Origin: Pyrenula massariospora
Taxonomy: Eukaryota > Ascomycota > Eurotiomycetes > Pyrenulales > Pyrenulaceae
Direction: 5' to 3'
Length of the DNA: 64,000 nucleotides
Assembly (NCBI GenBank): GCA_021030905.1
Contig: JAGFMI010000003.1
Coordinates: 2,170,001-2,234,000 of the forward strand
Position numbers and translations under genes: made by a program. The notes beneath the pieces are model-generated. The model ran no database searches. It had not been told where the DNA came from and saw only the letters and a program-made list of their open reading frames with translations. Of the stretch, positions 34,992-46,893 are shown one piece after another; within the stretch, counting starts at the first letter, position 1; the number at the start of each line of letters is the position of its first letter.

Positions 34992-35938
34992 AGGGAATAT
35001 GGAGTAGAGGAGAGCATCGAGAGGTGGGAGATGCCAGAGCTATTCGCAAGCCTACTGGAAGAATAGTTGTATTAATGCCGAGTTTGGTCAGATAGTGGAC
35101 CTTTTCTTCGTTTGAATTAATTGGCCTGCGCGTATTGTGATCACACCTCATCGCTCATGACTCATCAACATCGGTGGCTGCCTAAGTGAATGTGATGCGT
35201 CGCTAGCCAATGTTATTTCGTGCATACATGGGAATGTGTGCTCACTATATTCCTGAAACGTAAAGAGTTCTATGGAATATGGCCGATAGCACCAGGAACC
35301 TCCAGGCGACACCCACTATCTCTACTCTCATGCCCGATATCTCCACCTGATCTATCCTAGTAGTTCTCGAAGGATTGTTGTCTGCATTCGACTATATTCC
35401 CCACTTCTCTTTGTAAAGTCTCCGCATCTTTCTCTGTAACAGACCGCTCTGGCCGCTCTGGCCGGTTTGATCTTCACCATTCACATACTCCCCAGCCTGA
35501 CCCTACGCTGCTTTTGCAGGCTTAATCATTCAACACAAGCGGACTTTGCTCGGCTTACTCATTCCCTTGCATTCATCAAGCACCATGTTCAAGCAAAAAG
35601 AAATGTTTCCGAATAGATTAGCCCGAGTCTGTCAAAGTATCTATCCTAGGATTTCTACTGTCTCATATAATGTAACTGCCGTCCTCATTTCATTGGCCAT
35701 CCTTTCCAGCTTGCCTTCTTGCTTTACATGGTCAGAACTTAGTTCACACCCCCCTTATGTAATTCAAGCTTCTCTTGACTTCAATATAAGAGAAAGCCTC
35801 CGTCACGAAAGCTCACGATTAAAACCTAACTTTCCTTGCTTTCCTCTCTCATTTCGCTACGAACCTAGAATCGCAATCTTGACTTCCAATCTATACAATC
35901 CTATACCCCAGTAAATCACCCATCAACATCAACCCACG
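34992..35938. other. Amidase promoter and leader
   Basis: About 950 bp. A plus-strand frame of about 110 codons from the ATG at 35584 ends at 35914, 24 bases before the amidase ATG. It has a possible hydrophobic stretch (NVTAVLISLAILSSLPSC) but no homology; leader sequence is more likely. Confidence 0.35.
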
Positions 35939-37875
35939 ATGTCTTCCTGGCAAGACCTCGCAGCCAAAAAGCGCGACTCAATCCTCTCTTCCTTCCCCTC
36001 CTCCTTTCCCCGCCTCTCCCCCATCCCCTCCCCCCTCCCGCGAGACGTCAACCCAACAATCGAATCCTACCTCACCCCCCTCGACCTCACAATCACCAAC
36101 TCCACCGTCCCCACCCTCCTCGCCAACCTCCACTCCGCCACCTGGTCCGCCGAAACCGTCCTAACCGCCTTCTCCAAACGCGCCCTCCTCGCCCACCAAC
36201 TCACCAACTGCCTGCACGAATCCTTCTACCCCACCGCCCTCGCCCACGCCCGCTCCCTCGACGCCCACCTCTCCGCCACCCACGCCCCGCTCGGCCCCCT
36301 CCACGGCCTCCCCGTCAGCCTCAAAGACCAATTCCACGTCGCCGGCGTGGACACCACCATCGGGCACGTCGCTTATATCGACCAGCCCGCCGCGCGCGAC
36401 AGCACCCTCGCCACTGTGCTCCGCAACGCGGGCGCCGTGCTGTACGTCAAGACGTCCGTCCCGCAGGCTAGCATGTCGGGCGAGACGTTTAACAACATCA
36501 TCGACTACACGTGGAACCCCGCCAACACCCTCTTGTCCGCCGGCGGCAGTTCCGGCGGCGAAGGGGCGCTGATCGCAGCCCGGGGGAGCCCGTTGGGGGT
36601 GGGCACGGACATCGGGGCCAGCGTGCGGGTGCCGGCTGCGTTTAATGGGCTGTGGGGGGTGAAGCCGAGCAGAGGAAGAGTGCCGTTTAGGGGGGTGAGG
36701 GATTTTAGCGAGGGGGTGGGGACGACGGGGTTTAGTCCGGGGATGATGGCGAAGGGGTTGGAGGGGGTGAGGGTGGGGTTGAGGGCGGTGGTGGAGGGGC
36801 GGCCGTGGGAGTGGGATCCGAATTGTGTCAACTTGGGGTGGAGGGAGGAGATGGGGGAGGAGGTGAGGAGGAGGGCTGGGGAGGGGGGGTTGGCGTTTGG
36901 GGTGGTTTGGTGGGATGGGATGGTGAGGACGCACCCCCCGGTGAAGAGGGCGATGAGGATGGTGGTTGATGCGTTGAGGCGGGAGGGGCATGAGGTGGGT
37001 CAAACAAGCATATTCCATTTTCGCCTACCGTTGCAAACTGGGACTGCTAACTTGCGATCTCCATCCAGGTCATCGAATGGGACCCCCCCAACGACCTCCT
37101 CAAAACCCTCCACAACATCGCCGTAAGCCCCCCTCCCCCCTCCATCCCTATCCTCCAAACCCCCTAACCAACCCCCCTACCTACAAGCTCAAATCCTGGT
37201 CCTACGACACCCACCCCTACACCACCGCCTTCTCCCTCTCTGGCGAGCCCCCCAACCCCTCCTCCTTCGCCTCCCGCTCCTCCTCCTCCACCCCCTCCCC
37301 CCAACCCACCGCTGCCTCCGTCGTCTCCAACAACGCCGCCCTCCTCCACGCCCAGCACGCCTACCTCGACTACTGGAACGCCTCCGCCTCCCGCATCGCG
37401 TCCGGCAAAAAACCCGTCGACGCGGTGCTCTGCCCCCTGGCGCCCTTCGCCGCGGCGCGGAGGGGCTTGTTCACGCACCTGGGCTACTCGGCGTGGGTGA
37501 ACGCGCTGGACTGGTCCGCGCTGGCGGTGCCGGTGACGACGGCGGATAAGGGGGTTGACGTGGTGGATGGGAGTGAAGGGCAGGCGGTGAGCGAGGTGGA
37601 TAAGACGATCTGGGAAAGCTGTAAGTTTGGTTTTTTTTGGCATTCTTGGGTACTTTCCTTGTTGTTCTAGTTTTTCCTTTCTCTTTGATGATTCTAGTAA
37701 TTTACGCACCCTGCTGACGAGGCATACTGGCATAGATGACGCAGAGATGTATCATGGCACGCCTGTGGGCATCCAGCTCGTGGGCAGGAAGTTTGAGGAG
37801 GAAAAGATTTTGGCGGTCGGTGAGGTGGTTGAGAACGCGCTGAATGCTATCAAGGAGAATGCTTCAAAGCTCTGA
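35939..37875 (+). CDS. Amidase signature (AS) family hydrolase
   Basis: Four exons (35939-36994, 37069-37122, 37188-37620, 37736-37875), 560 aa. The Ser-cisSer-Lys triad is visible: Lys129 in VSLKDQF, Ser204 in GGSSGGEGAL, Ser228 in TDIGASVRVP. The distances of 75 and 24 residues equal those in FAAH (142, 217, 241). The usual DIGGS reads DIGAS here. The C-terminal exon gives MYHGTPVGIQLVGRKFEEEK, the family end. These enzymes hydrolyse amides, for example acetamide or fatty acid amides; substrate unknown. The closest fungal relatives are probably acetamidase-like cytosolic enzymes. Two C-to-G composition switches occur inside this one gene. Confidence 0.92.
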
Positions 37876-37923
37876 TAAGGGCCATCTATTCACTAGTGCC
37901 TTTGAGTCTATTTTACAATTCCC

Positions 37924-39350
37924 TTAAAGTTTCGACGATCCCTTTGGACGTTCCAGACTTTTGATCTCGTTCTGGTAGTTTTTGACCAACTGCCTGATTG
38001 CTAGATCAAATAAGACATCCTGCGATGCATCAATTCAGTATTTTGTGCGGATAAAGTTTAGGCAAAGATGTCTTACCTCAGAGCCGCCTGGTATTCTTGC
38101 TCCTGGCACCTCACGGTATATTTCTTGTGAATGTTAGTCTCAGTTAGTTTCACAAAACGAGGTCTGAGCATACTTTCAACGATCTCCCCCACGCCGGTCC
38201 TGGTATATCCATTGCCACCAAATAGAATGACAGCACACTGCGCACACTCATTCAGCACCAACCCTGCCTTCGCTTTCAACATTGCCGTTAGCCCTCCCAA
38301 CTTGATATCCGCCTGCTCCTTTGACAGTTTGGACATCTGGTAGACGAATTGGTCAACCCAAGCCTGCAAACTTTCTAATTCAGCTGCCGACTTTGCTAAT
38401 CGATGCCTTACAACTGGCTGCTCCATTAGCGTCTTCCCAAACGCCTCTCGCTTCAAGCAGTATTCGAATGCGGTAGACAACGCCACGCGAGACGCCCTGG
38501 TCACACCGATCGCGATAGTCAGCCGCTCGTGGTTGAAGTTTGTCATGATATATCGCATGCCTTGTCCTTCTGTGCCAATGAGGTTCTCCACAGGAACTTT
38601 AACCTCATCTAACTCGATGAATGTCGTACCCGCAGAGATCTGACCGGCGACTTTGATCCGACGCATTGTGACGCCTGGGTGACCTTTCAAAGGTACTACG
38701 AGCATGCTCAGACCTGAGGGGCCGGGGCCTCCCGTTCTCACGGCCATAGCAGACACGTCAGCCCAGTAGGCGTTTGTGATCCACTTCTTTGTCCCATTTA
38801 CAATGTAGAATTTTCCGTCCGGAGTCTTGCGTGCGGTCGTCGAGATATTTGCAACGTCACTGCCCGCGTCTGGCTCCGTGATCGCAATGCACGTCCGCTT
38901 CTTGCCCGTCAGGAGATCTGGGAGGAATTTCTTTTGCAGCGCTAGGTTTCCAAACTTATAAAGAGGAGCCACTGCGAAAGCCATGCCTGTTGTCACGCTT
39001 CCGACGGGCCCTGCGAGACCCGTTCGTGCCGTCTCGTCGGCGTAGATGCCTGTATGGAGGTAGTCCCACCCTTCGATTTTTGTTCCGAGAATATCGTGAA
39101 TGCCCAGTTTCTTCAGCCAGGCCACGGGTAAGGGCGGAGGAAGAGCCGGGATCAACATGTTGGCTTTGACGAACGTATCCCAGAGGTGGGAGGGGACGGT
39201 CTCAGCTGTTTCCCATTCCATTGCGTAGGGAATGACATGCTCATCAACGAAAGCTCGACATGCTTTTTGCCAGCGAAGATGAGATTCGTTGTAATAGGGA
39301 GAGGGAAGAGAAGAAAGGTAAGGCGGTTCTGACAGAGGGACTGGTGCCAT
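37924..39350 (-). CDS. Acyl-CoA dehydrogenase with C-terminal SKL (peroxisomal)
   Basis: Three exons (39350-38174, 38123-38077, 38019-37924), 439 aa. The first ATG in frame is at 39350 (MAPVPLSEPP). Family motifs: CIAITEPDAGSDVANI (flavin and substrate region), KWITNAYWADVSAMAVRTG, and ILFGGNGYTRTGVGEIVE. Splicing at 38173/38124 and 38076/38020 restores the conserved IYREVPGARIPGGSEDVLFD segment, and the protein ends KGSSKL. SKL is a canonical PTS1, so it should work in the peroxisome. It would transfer electrons from an acyl-CoA to FAD. Without splicing the protein would end YQAALR and lack both segments. Confidence 0.92.
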
Positions 39351-40043
39351 TCTGAACGTGTTCACAGGAGCAGAGCAAGGTTGGAAGATGAGACCTCAGT
39401 GAAGGGAAGCGGTGCGGAAAGTAAACGAGCTGCCTGACAAAGAGAAGAGAAGGGAAGAGAAGACTTGGAAACGCAATGAGACCGACTTGCTCATCAACCT
39501 TTCCAGTAATTGTTACATCTATGCAACCGTTTATCACCTCAAAGGCGGTGTCGCTCGCGGTGCCTGTGCAAGCTTACGGTGCAATACGATTGAACGAGAC
39601 TGCTCGGCCCTCGGCCTGGAGAGCTTCCCCCGCAAAAACCGCCGAATCACGTGAGATAAGTCCCCGGACGATCACGTGTGCGGAGAAAGCTCACTGTCCA
39701 TTTCCAACCACCACATTTTCCCCTTTGACGTGGATCCAATCCATTCGAAAAACTACCCAGCCTCTGTTCCTCCGAAACGATGAGGCTGGGAGTAATTTTC
39801 CCGGCGGTGCGGATCATGACCACAGAGCGACCAACAGTCAAAATGGCTTTGTCTCCCAGCTTCGACAACGAGCTCCAAAACCTCCTGGCTATCAACACCA
39901 GTCTATTTACAAAATCATCCCAAAGACTTCTCGAACCACCTTGAAAGACTTGTTCAGCTAGCGTCTACAACAACAAAAAGTCCAATCGCCTTTGGAAAGA
40001 ACACTTCATCCAGTCTCAAAAACTCTTCCCACCGCTATCAATC
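39351..40043. promoter_or_regulatory. Divergent promoter region, acyl-CoA dehydrogenase / hypothetical gene
   Basis: 693 bp between divergent starts. It contains two ATCACGTG/ACGTG-type E-box or G-box-like sites, at about 39648-39653 and 39674-39679. Frames present are shadows without homology. Confidence 0.4.
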
Positions 40044-40661
40044 ATGGCATGGGTCCGTGAAAAACGCCCCCCTCGCCAACAACCAACCCATATCGCTGAA
40101 TCCGACACTTTCCTCACCGCCCTGCAATACTTCTCTGGCCGCCTCCCACCGGCTGTCCCGGCACCCGACCCAAACCATGTGATCTACTCCAAACCACATC
40201 CCGTCCGCAAAGGTCGTCCCCTCCTCGCCATCGAAGCACCCCCTCCCCGTACGTCGCCCAGAGACCGCTCCGCCTCGCCCAAGAAACACGCACAGAAGCG
40301 AGTGCAGAGCGAGCGGCACGCGCCGAGACGGCGGATGTACGAAGACAATGATGATGACGGGAGCGTCATCGAAGTACCTCGAAGAAGCGAGAGGGGGGGA
40401 GATCATGAGGAGGTGATTGCACGCGCGGTGGAGAGGGCGATGGATCGGTACGCGAGGGAGTCCTCTGCGGCGCCGTTGCGGCACACGACATCTTCGTCCT
40501 ATGCTGCCTCGGTACCGAGATCGAGAGCGTCGAGGGTGCCGAATGAGGAGCTGTGGTGGAATTCTGGGAGGCAGCGGACGAGGGAGGGTGGTGGTAGGGC
40601 CGCAGGGGGTGCGCAGGGGAGGTGGGGGAATGCGACGAGTGCATTGCCGGGGCTGTCTTGA
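40044..40661 (+). CDS. Hypothetical basic, disordered protein
   Basis: Single exon, 205 aa, starting MAWVREKRPPRQQPTHIAES. The first 65 residues look conserved (FLTALQYFSGRLPPAV, NHVIYSKPHPVRKGRP). The middle is rich in Arg, Ser and Pro with basic clusters (RRRM) and an acidic EDNDDDG stretch, then an amphipathic EEVIARAVERAMDRYA helix. The end is Gly/Arg-rich. Similar short orphan-type proteins are common in Pezizomycotina; no function is known to me. The composition flips from C-rich to G-rich within the frame. Confidence 0.6.
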   Translation: MAWVREKRPPRQQPTHIAESDTFLTALQYFSGRLPPAVPAPDPNHVIYSKPHPVRKGRPLLAIEAPPPRTSPRDRSASPKKHAQKRVQSERHAPRRRMYEDNDDDGSVIEVPRRSERGGDHEEVIARAVERAMDRYARESSAAPLRHTTSSSYAASVPRSRASRVPNEELWWNSGRQRTREGGGRAAGGAQGRWGNATSALPGLS

Positions 40662-43600
40662 GGTGATGGAGAGCGGATGAGGATTGCGACCTAACCGACA
40701 ACTTGTCGCTGTTTTCGGGATTCAATGTTGTTGTTCACAATAGATGGCGCGGGGCCAGCATTTCTGGGTTTGGGTTTGGATTTGGATTTGGGCTTGTACA
40801 ACGGCGTCAAGCCATGTTCGGAGGGGGGGAATCCGCCATAAAGCAGCTGGGATAGTTCAAAGTTTCAATTCACGGCCAGTTTCTACACTTATTCATACAC
40901 TCCTGTACACCATCTAGATATCTAGCCCTAGCCACACCCCATTACGTCCCTCACCAAATCCAAATGCCACCTCGAACAATCCCTTTAAGCACCATATCCT
41001 CAATGCCCCATCAATCCCCTATCTACAGTACATACCTACACAATAAGCCCACACTCACTCACACCAATCCAAAGCACGGCACGGTAGCCAGCCCCTTTCC
41101 TCGTCTCTACCTCACTCTCTTCTCCCATCCCCTCTCATCCCATTGCATTGCTCACCGTATATTCCCCCGCCCTCGCCAGCGCTGCCAGCACAAAGGCACA
41201 CACGCCCTCCACCTACCTACCTACCTACCTACCTATTTATCCCCACCCGCCTCGCGCTGCCTATAGCAATAGCAATACTAACAGCAATAGCAACACGGTC
41301 CCCATTCCCTTTCTCTTTTTCATTCCCATTCTCATCCCGCGTGACGTAACGTGACGGGGCTCGCGCGCTATCTAGGCCAGAGTGCCATTTCTGATCTTGT
41401 GCTGTGCCAGGGTGGAGGACAGGTCAGGTCAGATATGGGGCCGGACGAGTTGAGTTGAAATTAACGGCCAGGTTGGGGGGGAAAGGAGTACGTGCGTACG
41501 TGCGTACATAGGTGATATCTATCCCGCGGACAGGGGCTTGGGGTAGGTCTTTGCTGGGCGGACGGACGAAGCTGGGGCTTCGCGTGCTTGAGTGCTGTTC
41601 TTGATTTTTACACGTACATGGGTTTGGAGAAATGACGAGTGCGTGTAGAACTGTTTTGGACAGGGACGAGATTAGGGTAAGGGTAGGGAGAATAGGAAAG
41701 GAGCAGACTCGTAGTTGGGAGAGGGGTTCCTTCTGTGGAAAGACAGCAATTGATAAAGACGGGGCTTGTCACGCTTGCATGAGTTCATATAGAGTAGTGC
41801 TCTGGGAAGGCAAAGAAACTTAGATCCATAACGCTTCAAAATATTTAGAGATAGGAGCTCTGCCTGTGAGTAACATGTAGGCTTTCGGCGTAGACTGGTT
41901 TGTTTCCTGCCCCCGGCGCGCCGTGATCAAGAGGCGAGGAGGCCGCGGACATGTCATCTGTATCACAAACTTGCGATGTATGCTGTGTCGCCGCTGCTAA
42001 CCACAAGTCACATAGACAAATATTGGATTTTTTAGATTAGCCTGATCATATCAAGAACAAGGTCCGACCGTCAAGGATTCGCCTAAGGCCACAGTCCTTG
42101 AATCACGAGGAGAGATTGCTGACATCTTGGGGCCTAACCCCCTTTCGCGTCTTTTGGTAGTTGTTGCCTGAGATAGTAATCATGATGGATAATACCTTCA
42201 TCGAGAGACCAAGAAAATAGAACTTCATTTCCAATCTTGGCTCCAATAATCTGACGATACGAACAAGACCGCCAAGGCCGCCGATCTTTCATAGTCATCA
42301 TGGGCCGCAAATGATGGCGTGGGTCATGGCTCAGGCCCTCTGTCGATCTCTGTTGGGGAAAAAGAACGTGCGGAAGAGTCCGGAGTGGCAGCTTTCTGCC
42401 TCCTTTGGGCGAAGTCGGGTGATCTTGTTGTCAATTCGAGGACAGTGGGTCCTTGATGACGGGCGAGCAATAGCATCGATGTTCAACAGTACCTTGTATG
42501 TCCTTGTAGGCGAAATGAGGCATCGGCGGCGTAGAGAGGTATTTTGCGTAAGAGCAATCTCGCTTGTCGCCCACTGTTGCTTCTTAGGAAGACAAAACTT
42601 GCAACATTTACCTACCTTCACAATTGGCACCTTTGACATAGCTCAGAAAAACAAAAGCCTTGCAGGAGTCGATCATGAAATGTTTGCATGGATCGGCTTC
42701 ACCAAAATGCGCATGCAGCTGTGAGGCTGCTTGTACATGAAGGCGGTGGCGAAAGTCTCCAGGTGGGCTGATTTGTTGTGGTTGACCTTTAGGGTTATAC
42801 TAATGATCATCGCCTCGTGTAGGAAGCGATCTTGGCGGCGTCCTGCGCACGGCAGGCTGCTAGAATGCACGCAGGGAAGGCCAATGCGAGCATGGGCGAC
42901 AAAAGGAATCGCATTTGAGCATTTTGAGCGAATCAGAATAATGGCCGGTCCTAGAGAGGAGACGATGGACGATGGTGCATTTTGTCTAGACAGTACAAGA
43001 GCAAGATAGGCGCGCAGGCGGCAGGTGCCTTTCAATAGTGCGCTTGGGGTCCGGATCCTGAAATAGCAGCACATGAACCATTCCGCACTAGCAAATGACG
43101 ACAAATGATGGGGAAAAGCGTGGACGCAGGTGATGAAGATGACAAGGTCTAGATGCTGATGATCATGCGGACATCGCAGCAGATGCAGCACTGCCTCTAC
43201 AACACCAAGCATTGTCTCATGGAAGGGCCTTATGAGGCTCCGGGGATCCATTGCGGAAGTAGGCGATCCTGTAAGCTGAATATTGGTGCAAGCGGAGCCT
43301 CATGTTGGAGTTTGGTTAGCTAGCGACTACCGACCGATGAACGGTTCTGCGGTCAGCACCCGAGCTGACCACAGGTGAGACAGGCGTGATATGAACTTCG
43401 TGATGCTTGGCAGAATACATCGAGACACAGTTCCTTTACCAGCGGATCGAGGTGGAAGAAGAAAGTACACACGTCAGTCGCGTGTGGTGTAGCGGATGTG
43501 TTTTGTGTGGTACCGCCATCGCCATGCCGATACTTCAGCCCCGTTGTGCAATCGTAGCTAGCTTTGAAAATGGTTAAGATTATTGCGTGGCTTGCCATGT

Positions 43601-46600
43601 TAGTCAGGCAGTGAGAATTGTACGTACGCAATGACGAACATTCTACATTACATCAAGTGTCGGCTGTTTGCAGCGTTCGTGATGATCATTAAAGCTCCAT
43701 GTGCGGTTGTGATGATTCCGAAACGAGCGACAGCCCGCCAGACAAGGAAAGCCATGATCGCTCGAGCTCAAAACGGATGTCTCGGACTGAATAGACTCTT
43801 GAAGGCGGGTGAAAAGAGAAGGCGAGCGGCGAGAAACAAGGCTGAAGCTTAAAAAGCCTGGAGTTGGACGGTACCTTTCTAGGCAGTGCGGGGCCATGGT
43901 GTTTGAGTTGTTGATGCTATATTTGTAGATCTTTACAACAGCGTCAGCCAACGGTACGGGAGGATGATCGGGAAGCCGACCACGCGTCTATTTCATGTAA
44001 TTTATCTTGTGTTGTGTTCATTGCCTTTTAGAAGGGGTTGTAATTTTTGCACCAAAGTCAATTCAATGACAAATGCCGATCATGTCGGACGAGGGCGAGA
44101 AACAGCGAGTTTTGGGTATGGCTTGGAGGTCTGAAACGCCTGGCGCCGTTCTCTATTACCTTAGCCATGTTCCACCCGCAATCTCAGATGGGCTTGGACC
44201 CTCTTTGCGTCGAACTGCTGTTCCTGTCCAACATGTCCATGACGTTCATCTCCCTCGTGCGACCAGTTGAACGACCGCTCTCTATCATTCGATCTGCAGC
44301 TGCCGTTGCAGGCCTTTGCATATCTACATGGAAGAGCAAGTGATCAATGAGAATCCAAGTAAAAATGCCGCATGGGAGGCCAACGGATGCAACGTGCTGC
44401 AAGTCACAGCCGGGGACGATTGGCTTGAAGCAGGAGTCAGGAGGGCACGTGTGCGACAAGGTCATATTTCCTTTTCTGGGCACCCATTTGCCGCACTTGT
44501 CCTCAAGGTTCTCGAGGGGGAAGATGTTTATGGACATGAGACTTGACAGCGTACACCAATCTAGTAGAACCTTTGAATTTAGGAAACTCTCCTGCAAAAG
44601 CACCCCTTCACAGAGCCAGCTTCTATTGGGATCGTTTGAAAGCAGCTCAACGGCCTCTCGTGATACAGCCCAAGGGGCGGTGAGAAAATTACAAGTTGTA
44701 CACCGCGCTTGATTGGTGCTTTGGTATCATCTTGACCAGGGCCATCTGTGCTGCGGTATGTCGCTGCGAAAGGCACTACGGAGAGGCAATGTTTTGGCAG
44801 TGTCTTAATTGTGAGGCATAAGAAACCCGAACGGCGTCCGTTAGATCTGGCGCGATTTACGGCGCCATAAGGAGAAACAAAATATTCATGCGGCACCGCA
44901 CGGTTTCCCCGCCTATCTGTGGAGTAATAGTTGTCAGTATCCGCCAGAAGAGGATATCTCTTCAACACTTGCTGTGCCTCGTCCTACTCCTCCTCCGTAC
45001 TTTGGAGCCGGCGTGCAATTTATCGGTAGCGCAAGCGCTGGCCACTGGGCTGGCCCAGATCCATGCAAGTCGCCGGGGAGTCGACGGCCGCGCTGCTGAT
45101 AGAGTGTGCCATGGTCGCATGCAATTTATCGATAGCGCCCAGCCTACAATTCCTCCGAACAGCCGTTCCTTGCGCGGGAAGCACTGGGCACTGCCTGTCG
45201 CTGACCGTGGAAGATTATGGAAGACTACCATCAGGACGATGTGCGAGAAGTCCCATCAGGCACATCGGCGTATAGCATGTACATAAATATTATTCACAGC
45301 CTCCTCGCGGGATGGAGCGTGTACCATTTTTAATCGGGCCTGATCGCGGTGAAGGTGCTACGGAAGGGGGACAAACCAGTGAGAGAGGGTGGCGCAGCGT
45401 ATAGCCGTGGGAGGGCTTTTGTAATGACGCTTTCCTCGATCTTTCCCAACGGCACCTTCCCGACGGTAAATTGCTTTTTGGCCAGGCACCCGAGCCAGCG
45501 TTTGCGTGCATCGGCCACGTTTCCGCGCTGCCCGTGAAATTAGCCCGACGAGGTTCCGTGACGGCGGCCGGCTGGTAATGACCGGTTATTGCCTGACCGT
45601 GCCTGGGTGCCCCATGGCTCGCTAACCGTCCCCTCCACCACCACCCTGGTCCCCTGCAGCACAGGACTGGCGCTATTCCCCCCCGGGCTGCTCGCCTTTC
45701 CCTCCCCCGGCCAGCTCAGAGCTCCCTTGACAATCGCACCAGTCGCCTGCTGTTGGTGGATTCGTCCCCTTCCCACCTGTCGACCCGCCCAAATCTCTCC
45801 AAGCCTCGTTCCCCCGTTAGTCCACTCTCTTCCTACCCTGGCCCCGTTCATGCTGTCTCCTTTGCCGTCTCTCGCCGTTGAAACCTCTTCTTCCTACCTC
45901 GCCAACTCCTCACCTCACCGTCGCCTAGCCGTACACTTCGTCGCCGTGGTCGCTACCCTTCTCTACGCCGACCGATAACCTCTCCAGACTGACACAATTT
46001 TGCGGCCGCTATTTTCCCGACGACCTCTCCTTCATCTTCGACGAAAAGGCACATACGATTTCTCACAAGCGGCCTTACCTTCCACAGTTACATTCGAGGG
46101 GCTCGTTGCAGATTCCACCACATTCATTACCATCTCCTCGGTCCCTGTATCTGCATTCTCTGCTGTCTCAGCATTACGCTCGTTTGCAGTCGGCCTTCGC
46201 AAAAATATTTGGAGTGACGAACCGACCCCTTGCGTCGAAAAACATCGCGTGTGCGTCGGCAACACGGCAAGAGGGTCATTTGGTTCGGATATCGTGAAAG
46301 GGAGTTCCTTTGTTGGAGATATCGGGGTGTTGTGGTCAAGAGCAGTGGGACAAAGCAGCCAGCCGAGTTTTCGCCAATGAGGTTCTGAGTCGGATTGGTC
46401 TTGTTCGGAGTAGAAAGAGACGCTGGCCTTTGACAGTGACTATTTTGAGCTCTGGGAAAGTCTTGAATCCGTCCGACACCAAAGGCGACCTGCGACTAAA
46501 CCGAACGTGCTCCGTCCGTCCTGTACCGTGAAGGTTACTTGACAAGCATTCGGCATTGCTCTAAATTCACATCGCGAAACACCTTCATATTCTTTAGCAT

Positions 46601-46893
46601 TGGGATCATTTGATTCCCGTTCATTCCTTTTAACGATATTTATCATTCTTTGCCTGCTTGGCCAACTAGGTAAGGCATCATCTGATTGCTTTGGGCGAAA
46701 AGCCGGTTGATAAAACTATTACTAATTCAACATTCAGAAGTTGAAGACATTGTCTAGACTAGCTCTATCCACTCGTTTACATTTGAAAATTGTATGCCTC
46801 TGGAAAATTGTGTCCTTGTGATTTAAGAGACTAAAAACGAATAGGATTAGACATCATTAATTACAACTCCCGAAACAGACTCTTACCGACATC
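40662..46893. other. 6.2-kb gene-poor region upstream of MSB2
   Basis: The largest gene-free stretch in the window. Frames up to 192 codons exist (e.g. minus 42673-43251) but show no family features and overlap frames on the other strand. It holds an (ACCT)6 microsatellite at 41211-41234 and a 19-bp near-perfect direct repeat at 45014/45120. CT-rich sequence around 45600-46080 is like a transcription start/leader zone. Probably the long regulatory region of MSB2, possibly with noncoding transcripts. Confidence 0.45.
41211..41234. repeat. (ACCT)6 microsatellite
   Basis: Six exact tandem copies of a four-base unit, with related CAATAG repeats just downstream (41266-41300). Confidence 0.9.

Noticed and set aside
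35584-35914. Plus-strand frame just before the amidase
   Set aside because: Ends 24 bases from the amidase start, no homology; more likely leader sequence.
36161-37018. Minus-strand frame of 285 codons opposite the amidase
   Set aside because: Shadow of the amidase coding sequence with Pro/His-rich low-complexity content.
38073-38173. Apparent frameshift before the IPGGSE motif of the acyl-CoA dehydrogenase
   Set aside because: At first it looked like a two-base insertion. A 50-bp GT..AG intron (38124-38173) explains it fully and restores the family sequence, so the gene is intact.
42673-43251. Minus-strand frame of 192 codons with an ATG in the MSB2 upstream region
   Set aside because: Long for chance but lacks any motif, is rich in Cys and His without pattern, and overlaps an open frame on the other strand. 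Kept only as a note.
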